From assembly GCA_016930995.1 (NCBI GenBank), contig JAFGFQ010000029.1, positions 1-19,484 of the forward strand: a DNA stretch of 19,484 bases. Reading direction: 5' to 3'. This document shows positions 14,236 to 19,484 of this stretch, one piece after another. The stretch's first letter is position 1. The number at the start of each line of letters is the position of its first letter. The notes under the pieces are model-generated. The model searched no databases. It saw only the letters and a list, made by a program, of their open reading frames with translations, and was not told the DNA's origin. Made by a program: the position numbers and the translations under genes. The DNA comes from Thermoplasmatota archaeon (lineage in GTDB: Archaea; Thermoplasmatota; E2; DHVEG-1).

Positions 14236-17200
14236 TTATGACGTTGCCTCTCGGGTCAGAAGAATGTCAAGTTTTTGTGGTTCGTCACCAAGTCCGACGG
14301 TGAGAGATGCCGTGCCGGTATAGAGGAACACCTGGCCGCTTTCGTTGACGATTTCTTCGACGCTGACATTATAGGAACCAGGGGCAAGTTCGATGCTGTA
14401 TGTGCCGTTTTCGTTACTTGTGGTACTTGTAAAGACAGCGGTGTTGTTCTCGATAGTATCATCACGAGCAAACGAAATAGAGAGGTTTGCAGTCGGTATC
14501 TCGTTGTAGAGGGTGGCTCCTTGTACTGTCACTGATTCTTTGACTAGGGCTACTGGGTAGGTTGCCATTCCTTGGCCAATGGTGACGAGCAGGTTTCCTG
14601 TGAAGGAATACACCGTGGTTGTCCCTTGCATCTTCTTTACAGAGATATTATAGGCACCAGGAGTGAGTCTGGCGGTGTATGCTCCCGTGGCATCTGATGT
14701 GGTGGATACTTGTGTTGTCGCAGTATTGTTAATAACTGTCCGGTCTGGGACAAATGAGAAGGAGATATCACTGATCTTCTCAGAGCCATAGGTCGTAAAA
14801 CCGCTCACAATCACGGGGGCATAGGTTAGCGAGATGTTCACCCAAGACGTCTTATTTGCAGTAAGCGTGACCGTCTGAGTGGTCAAGTAGTCAAGATATC
14901 CTGTGGTGCCATTCATCTGTGTTGCATTCACGGTATAGTCTCCCGGGACAAGGGTGGTAAACTCAAAGCTTCCCGTTCCTCCAGTAACTAACGTTTTAAC
15001 GGTCATCTCAGTGTCGTCAAGGGTGGTGTAGGTGAGCTCAACGTTCACAGCGTTTGCTTCCTCACCAGGGGTATATTTCGTATCTGCGTTTTCATCGATA
15101 TACACGATACCCTTAATGTCCGCTGGTTTTGGTTTGGAGATGTTATACGAGTTGTAATCAGGTTCAATGTTAATTTCCTGGGTATCAAGGATCGCAAAGC
15201 CATTTTCAACAGCAGAAATCGTGTATTTACTTGCGTAGAGGTCGGTAAAGAGGTAATGGCCTTGTTCATCGGTGATGATGGGGTCGACGGGTCGTCCGAA
15301 ATAGGTGTCCTCCAGACGGATGGTAACATCAGGAAGCGGGGTGTCAATGGTGGGTTCATATGACCCGTTGTTGTTGTTGTCCTCATAGACAAAACCTTCC
15401 AGTGTTGATAAGTTAATGGTGAGGTTGAAATACCGCGAATAATTCGCACTCAGCCGCATTGCCTCCTCTTCAGATATCGGTGCATAGAGGGAGTTATTGG
15501 TGCTATTAAACCTGATTTGTTTGAGGAACACGTCGTTTGCATAGCTGAAGAGTAATGTGATGTTGCCTGCAGGGGCAAACAGATTGAATCCACCAGTAGC
15601 ATCGGTTAATACATTATCATGGGGGAAGCCGTACTCATCGAGGACAACAACGGTGACAAACGAGAGGGCTTCATTGTTGCAGTTGATGGTGCCGTTCAAG
15701 AATGCGCCTTCGTAGTATTTCGCGATAATCACAGCACTTTTACTCTGGCTGTAGTACGGGAACGGTGAGACATACACGGGAACGAAGTGCCGCATCGTAT
15801 AGCAGGGGATCTGCTGCGTGGGCATCTGATAGTTCCCCTCGGAATCTTGTTCCGCAGGTGTCCCAATATAGGTCCGGTAGAACATAGTATTGAAATAATC
15901 TTCTTTGTAGGTGGAGGCCGTGCCTGTGATGGCGACTCGGTTCCTTTGGTCTTGCGACATGTCGTTGAGTTCCTGTGCGGTCCATTGCCCGGTAGGACCT
16001 TGGGTCCCATCGGTGTTCACCGTATATCCAGTATAGATAATTTGGATGAAATCATCCTCAGGGTTATAGAATTTCTTTCCAGCGGTGCGAAGCGCAGTCA
16101 AGATATTACTTTTATCACTGAGGAACGCGAAGATATTGAAAATCTGCTCATCGTATCCTTCCACCCCATAATACCGAATGCTGTATCCTGTTGCTTGTTG
16201 GATATCATGATACAACCAGGTGATCTCCTCATCCGTCAATGTTTCGTTGAGAAGCTGCGGTATATCGTGGTAATACGCGTTCTCAGGGTATTGTTCACCA
16301 ATAGACATAAGTGTACTTAAATCAGCGTCATATTCTGCCCCGAGTGGTTTGTTCTGTGATGGGGAAAGGTCTGGGTTCAGCATCCAAGAGGTAATCTTTG
16401 TTGTGTTATTATTCCCAAGGTGCTTCTGTAATGCAGTAAGAACAGACTCAGAGAATGCTATTCCGTTATTATCCCTTTTGTTGCCTTCCAACAAGCGAAC
16501 AATCCAGACGGCTATTCCTTCTTTTTCACTTTTTGCGGTATGGAAATTGGCTGCTGGTGGAATACCATCCTGGAAGTTATCTGCAACCGTTGGATGGCCA
16601 CCGACGGCGACTGCGTAAAACCCGTAGTCCCACCAGGAGATGTACCCAGGTCGTTCCGCCGGGTTCTCAATCTCCGTATCTTGTTGGCTTAACCAGGCGT
16701 AGGCATCCACCCAGTATTGTTCTTTGTAGGCGCTTGAACCAAAGGCGGAGGAATGACCTTCTCCGAAGAAATCATATTTCAAATTGCTTGTACCGTTTTT
16801 GGATGCGGCGGAGGGTACCGCTGCATCAAGGGCTAGATAACCGTTTGGAATCATGACGAGAAACGCAACGAAAAGAACACCAAGGAGATGATAGACACGC
16901 ACTCCCTTTCGGAGCCCACGCAGTCCACCACCGGCGTTGCGTATGTTTCGTGCCATCTGTTTATAGTTGATTTTGCTAATGACAAACCAGATTATCCAAC
17001 CAGAGAGGATAGCGATGAGAGGGACCATGTCGTTAAGGAAACGACCAGCAGTAGAGGTCAACCAGATGTTAATGACAAATAACGTAAGAATCATAAGATA
17101 ATCCCGTCGTCCCTTCTGTTTCAGATATTGATAGGCAAGGAACACAAAACCCGCCCAAGCGATCCAATACAGTGAAGGACCAAACGACATTACGGTCCGA

Positions 17201-18390
17201 CTTAAATCATAGGTTCCTGCCTCAGCGATGGTAAGAGAGACTTTTGATCCGTAAATCCCAGCACCGTAAATCAGCTCTGCGATGGTGTTTAAGGGAGTGA
17301 AAATCGAAAACATCTGTGGAAAGTGATAGATGACATAGAGAAATCCTAATGCGCCTCCTGCGATCCCTGCAATCAGGGGATAGGAGACAACCCAGGGGAT
17401 CTGTTTTCGTTTAAAAAGGATGCACAGTGCCCCAAAGACGGTGAATCCAAGGGCAAGATAGAAGGGAAGGTCCAGGAGGACGCCGCTTACATAGGAGACA
17501 GGCCAGGAGATGATAGACCCTGCGAATAACGCTACAGAGATGCTTAGGACGAATCCTTCCTCGACCTTATTATTGAAGAGATCAAAGAGGAGTTGAATGA
17601 TGGCATAGACTGTGATGACGGTATAGAGGAACTGAGCTTCTACCCATACCATTGAGAGAGCTGCTAGTGGAATCCCTGCGAGGAGAGCATATAGGAGGCG
17701 GCGGAATGTGTTTGTCTCTTTTATACTGCGTATCACAAATAAAAATGTCAGGAAATATAAGAACAGGTTGAAGGAATCATGATCAAACAGACCATAGGCA
17801 GAGCCATGCCCAGAGCTGATATGAATCGGGATTAGAGCGATGAGCAGAGCAGCGAGCAGGCCTGCTTTTTTTCCAAACAGGGTTTTTCCGATGAAGTAGA
17901 CTGGGAAGATGAGGAGAGCGCCGAATAACGCAGGTATAAATTGCATTGAATAACCAAGGGCATCTGATTCACTCATAAACGGAGTAAGTAAATGGCTAAA
18001 TCCGATCGCGGACATAACAAGCAAGGGGGCACGTCCTCCTGATTTGCCGAAGGGATAGGCAAGTAAGGGATCGGGTTCAGAGAAGTAAGAAAAACGCCCG
18101 GTCTGCGTAGTGGTTTCAACAAGCCGCATATTGTAGTACGGGTCAGGACCGGAGAGATAAAAGGTATCTGCGAGTCTTGTCCCATCAGGGTTCATATTCA
18201 CATTTGAGGTGAAGTTGAAATAAGAGTTCATGAACAGGACAAGGAAGAAAATCGTTATCAGTGCAATGCTCACCCACCAGTTTTTCTTCATATGGAACCG
18301 TTTTCGTTCGGGGGTGGTTCTCAGGGTTGTTTGTGATGATGGTGTTGATTCTGATTGCATCGGCATTTTAAATTGTGCTCGTTTCCGCAT
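14236..18390 (-). CDS. aglB: Oligosaccharyltransferase AglB (STT3 family) with extracellular domain extension
   Basis: AglB transfers a lipid-linked glycan to Asn in N-x-S/T sequons on the outer face of the membrane. The protein has 1384 residues. It has an N-terminal cytosolic stretch rich in Arg/Lys and Thr, then about 13 membrane segments between residues 37 and 520. Catalytic features are Asp83 in GPDPYYN, FDHD (203-206) in the second acidic motif, the T-I-x-E motif with Glu390 (SLTIAE), Arg450 in the GRFLND segment and WWDYG at 586-590 for sequon recognition. A soluble domain continues to about 898. Residues 899-1384 add beta-sandwich domains (separate entry). ATG 18390 is supported by GAGGG 8 nt upstream and a TATA box 45-50 nt upstream; later ATGs (for example Met34) are alternatives. 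It is probably monocistronic. Confidence 0.94.
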   Translation of the reverse strand: MRKRAQFKMPMQSESTPSSQTTLRTTPERKRFHMKKNWWVSIALITIFFLVLFMNSYFNFTSNVNMNPDGTRLADTFYLSGPDPYYNMRLVETTTQTGRFSYFSEPDPLLAYPFGKSGGRAPLLVMSAIGFSHLLTPFMSESDALGYSMQFIPALFGALLIFPVYFIGKTLFGKKAGLLAALLIALIPIHISSGHGSAYGLFDHDSFNLFLYFLTFLFVIRSIKETNTFRRLLYALLAGIPLAALSMVWVEAQFLYTVITVYAIIQLLFDLFNNKVEEGFVLSISVALFAGSIISWPVSYVSGVLLDLPFYLALGFTVFGALCILFKRKQIPWVVSYPLIAGIAGGALGFLYVIYHFPQMFSIFTPLNTIAELIYGAGIYGSKVSLTIAEAGTYDLSRTVMSFGPSLYWIAWAGFVFLAYQYLKQKGRRDYLMILTLFVINIWLTSTAGRFLNDMVPLIAILSGWIIWFVISKINYKQMARNIRNAGGGLRGLRKGVRVYHLLGVLFVAFLVMIPNGYLALDAAVPSAASKNGTSNLKYDFFGEGHSSAFGSSAYKEQYWVDAYAWLSQQDTEIENPAERPGYISWWDYGFYAVAVGGHPTVADNFQDGIPPAANFHTAKSEKEGIAVWIVRLLEGNKRDNNGIAFSESVLTALQKHLGNNNTTKITSWMLNPDLSPSQNKPLGAEYDADLSTLMSIGEQYPENAYYHDIPQLLNETLTDEEITWLYHDIQQATGYSIRYYGVEGYDEQIFNIFAFLSDKSNILTALRTAGKKFYNPEDDFIQIIYTGYTVNTDGTQGPTGQWTAQELNDMSQDQRNRVAITGTASTYKEDYFNTMFYRTYIGTPAEQDSEGNYQMPTQQIPCYTMRHFVPVYVSPFPYYSQSKSAVIIAKYYEGAFLNGTINCNNEALSFVTVVVLDEYGFPHDNVLTDATGGFNLFAPAGNITLLFSYANDVFLKQIRFNSTNNSLYAPISEEEAMRLSANYSRYFNLTINLSTLEGFVYEDNNNNGSYEPTIDTPLPDVTIRLEDTYFGRPVDPIITDEQGHYLFTDLYASKYTISAVENGFAILDTQEINIEPDYNSYNISKPKPADIKGIVYIDENADTKYTPGEEANAVNVELTYTTLDDTEMTVKTLVTGGTGSFEFTTLVPGDYTVNATQMNGTTGYLDYLTTQTVTLTANKTSWVNISLTYAPVIVSGFTTYGSEKISDISFSFVPDRTVINNTATTQVSTTSDATGAYTARLTPGAYNISVKKMQGTTTVYSFTGNLLVTIGQGMATYPVALVKESVTVQGATLYNEIPTANLSISFARDDTIENNTAVFTSTTSNENGTYSIELAPGSYNVSVEEIVNESGQVFLYTGTASLTVGLGDEPQKLDILLTREATS
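14239..15696 (-). other. Tandem beta-sandwich extension of AglB, rich in N-glycosylation sequons
   Basis: Residues 899-1384 read as about five Ig-like/prealbumin-like units: a carboxypeptidase-regulatory-like unit (about 899-990), two SdrD-B/Cna-B-like units (about 997-1088, starting GFVYEDNNNNGSYEP, and about 1091-1192, starting GIVYIDENADTKYTP, each with an Asp/Asn-rich possible Ca-binding loop), and two units similar to each other (about 1193-1284 and 1285-1384; shared NNTA, GAYNISV/GSYNVSV and FTG/YTG patterns). I count about 20 N-x-S/T sequons in this 486-residue part. Domain borders are by eye. Confidence 0.75.
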
Positions 18391-18402
18391 AGGTTTTACC
18401 CT

Positions 18403-18418
18403 CGGTTGGTTACAACCG
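18403..18418. promoter_or_regulatory. Perfect 6-bp inverted repeat at the aglB transcription start
   Basis: CGGTTG and CAACCG are separated by 4 nt. The dyad lies between the aglB TATA box and ATG, about where transcription should start, so it could be a repressor operator or a short leader hairpin. A chance dyad is possible. Confidence 0.4.
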
Positions 18419-18431
18419 TAAATTGATGGTC

Positions 18432-18440
18432 TTATAAATA
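18432..18440 (-). promoter_or_regulatory. Likely TATA box of aglB
   Basis: The minus strand reads TATTTATAA about 45-50 nt upstream of the aglB ATG. Transcription about 26 nt downstream would give a leader of about 20 nt carrying the GAGGGT ribosome site. From here to 18647 the sequence is A+T-rich and I see no gene or RNA. Confidence 0.6.
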
Positions 18441-18647
18441 ACTTATCTCCTGCTCAGTAGTTCCGAAAGTAAGGAGGGAAGTCTGAAAAATCATACTAAA
18501 ATAGGCTGAACAGGCATTCTAACGACATATTGATAGATTAAAAGGTATTGAAAATTAGATGAAAAATATGATGTAAGTATAATAAAATCGATAATAAAAA
18601 CTATTCAACACTAACAAATTGCATTGCACAAAAAACCATAACTCTTC

Positions 18648-18827
18648 ATGGAACTCTATAAGGAATTGAAATTACCAGATACCACCTTTAACAGAGCATT
18701 AAAAGAACTGAACAAAGAAATACATATTATTCGTATAACTCCCATCATGGTTGAAAATAGAAAAACGGATCAATATAAAATTACTCTAATTGGAAACGAT
18801 CTTGTAAGATTTATAAAAAAAATATGA
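18648..18827 (+). CDS. Short winged-helix-like ORF, possibly a truncated or decayed regulator
   Basis: This ORF encodes 59 residues that look like the later part of a winged helix-turn-helix domain. A helix-turn-helix reads ELYKELKLPDTTFNRALKEL (about residues 2-21), followed by a wing with VENRKTDQYKITLIGNDLV (about 35-53), as in small MarR/ArsR-like archaeal regulators. The first helix expected of the fold is missing. A stop codon lies 6 nt upstream in frame, so the ORF cannot extend. The frame one base off just upstream reads KNHNSSW before the ELYKEL part, so a frameshift in an older gene is possible. There is no Shine-Dalgarno site, and codons are A/T-rich. Whether it is expressed is unknown; it could be a gene remnant. 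Confidence 0.4.
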   Translation: MELYKELKLPDTTFNRALKELNKEIHIIRITPIMVENRKTDQYKITLIGNDLVRFIKKI

Positions 18828-19289
18828 ACGGTTCATCACCTCATCGACACCAGAACAGAAAGTTCTTAACATTGAAAAAACAAAATAAATCATATTTTAT
18901 TAAATCAAATAATAAAGGCTTCTTGTCGGTTAGGACGTTGCCATAACTACAGGATTTTTCGATGAGAATATCTATGATTTTTTATCCACAGACGTGTTCT
19001 ATCATTTTGTTCTAAAAAAATATTTCTTAAATTTGTTTCATAGACTTGCTTTTTTCTTTTTGGTAATGATTTCTAAAAGGTCATCTGTCCGGGATATTTT
19101 CACTAGTAATTTGTTCATGCTTTGATGCAATTGTGACACCAAAATCTAGGAAGATTACTGGGAACGACGTTTGTGTCTTCTTCCCCTCATTAGCAAGAGA
19201 TCTCTTTATATTCGTCATTCCCGTTTTCAACGGCTATAGGGTACATTTAATTCATGAAAAAATATTTATAAAACAAAGAAGATAACAAG
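18828..19289. other. A+T-rich intergenic region without a supported gene
   Basis: About 460 bp. Both strands contain only very short ORFs (for example 26 codons at 19038-19118 on the minus strand). I see no tRNA or direct repeat array. A 5-bp dyad CCGTT-TTC-AACGG lies at 19221-19233, about 30 nt upstream of the TATA box of the next gene, and may be an operator. Confidence 0.6.
19262..19270 (+). promoter_or_regulatory. Likely TATA box of the secreted-protein gene
   Basis: ATATTTATA is centred about 24 nt upstream of ATG 19290. This spacing predicts a leaderless mRNA, in agreement with the absence of a Shine-Dalgarno site. Confidence 0.55.
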
Positions 19290-19484
19290 ATGATGATAAA
19301 AAATATATTCACCGGGTTCCTCATATTTTTTCTCCTGATTAGTTCAACCATGATTCCTGCTATTCGGACTGAAAACAAACAACAGACTTATCCTCTTGCC
19401 GAGGAAACAATAGGGGTTCAATGGAGCAGGCAATATGGAGCTAGCGAGCCAGATCATTTTAACTGTGTGCGAAAGACTACTGAT
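19290..19484 (+). CDS. Secreted protein, N-terminal part (3' end outside window)
   Basis: The first 65 codons run to the window edge. The N-terminus is a signal peptide: MMIKN, then a hydrophobic core FTGFLIFFLLISSTMIPAI, then a polar mature start rich in Gln, Thr and Glu. The mature part reads VQWSRQYGASEPDHFNCVRKTTD, which resembles the start of a repeat in archaeal and bacterial SBBP-like beta-propeller proteins (W-x-x-x-YG ... D ... V ... T-x-DGGY). The resemblance is by eye and on one incomplete repeat. The start at 19290 is supported by the TATA box spacing; an immediately following second ATG (19293) is an equal candidate. As a surface protein it could be a substrate of the AglB encoded nearby; that is inference. 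Confidence 0.7.
   Translation, partial: MMIKNIFTGFLIFFLLISSTMIPAIRTENKQQTYPLAEETIGVQWSRQYGASEPDHFNCVRKTTD

Noticed and set aside
18471..18480. AAGGAGGGAA, a Shine-Dalgarno-like string
   Set aside because: No start codon follows at a usable distance and the frames close quickly; probably chance.
19038..19118. 26-codon minus-strand ORF (starts MNKLLVKIS)
   Set aside because: Too short, no promoter or ribosome site seen, no recognisable domain.
19254..19271. Five-codon ORF (MKKYL) before the secreted-protein gene
   Set aside because: It overlaps the TATA box, so it would lie upstream of the transcription start.

Overview
The window is a stretch of archaeal chromosome. The evidence is a geranylgeranylglyceryl-phosphate synthase of the ether-lipid pathway, an AglB/STT3 oligosaccharyltransferase, a GMP synthase split into two subunits, an AMMECR1 protein and TATA-box promoters, several placed for leaderless or nearly leaderless mRNAs. 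A complete bacterial-type gyrase operon points to a euryarchaeal lineage. Thermoplasmatota or a relative is my tentative guess, and I cannot place it more precisely without a search.

Layout. (1) 2-4992 (+): the 3' part of gyrB, then gyrA. GyrA is interrupted by a 465-residue LAGLIDADG intein and ends in a 94-residue lysine-rich tail. (2) 4995-7010 (-): a type IA topoisomerase (topA) facing gyrA tail to tail with only 2 bp between the stop codons, so the antagonistic supercoiling enzymes abut. (3) 7125-9109 (+): a purine cluster of purE, GMP synthase ATP-pyrophosphatase subunit and GMP synthase amidotransferase subunit, fired from a promoter divergent with topA. (4) 14171-9119 (-): a tight seven-gene cluster of AMMECR1, dihydroorotase (pyrC), small multidrug-export family membrane protein, inositol-monophosphatase-family phosphatase, GGGP synthase, UbiX flavin prenyltransferase and an unrecognised zinc-ribbon membrane protein. 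Spacers are often 3 nt, and a likely internal promoter precedes GGGP synthase. (5) 18390-14236 (-): a very long AglB (1384 aa) with about five extracellular beta-sandwich domains after the catalytic part. (6) 18391-19289: an A+T-rich intergenic stretch with the aglB promoter, a 16-bp dyad and a tiny winged-helix ORF. (7) 19290 to the edge (+): the start of a secreted protein.

How the genes fit together. Gyrase introduces negative supercoils and TopA relaxes them. PurE and the two GuaA subunits serve purine/GMP synthesis, and PyrC serves pyrimidine synthesis. GGGP synthase makes the first ether bond of archaeal lipids. UbiX makes prenyl-FMN, the cofactor of UbiD-type decarboxylases, one of which acts in the archaeal mevalonate pathway that supplies GGGP synthase's precursors. 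AglB transfers glycans to surface proteins, a class to which the protein at the right edge may belong.

The most notable points are the intein at a GyrA site different from the mycobacterial one and lacking the usual block B histidine, the histone-H1-like/AT-hook-like GyrA tail, the possibility that facing lysine-rich gene ends act as each other's T-tract terminators, the UbiX-GGGP synthase coupling, and the sequon-rich AglB extension.
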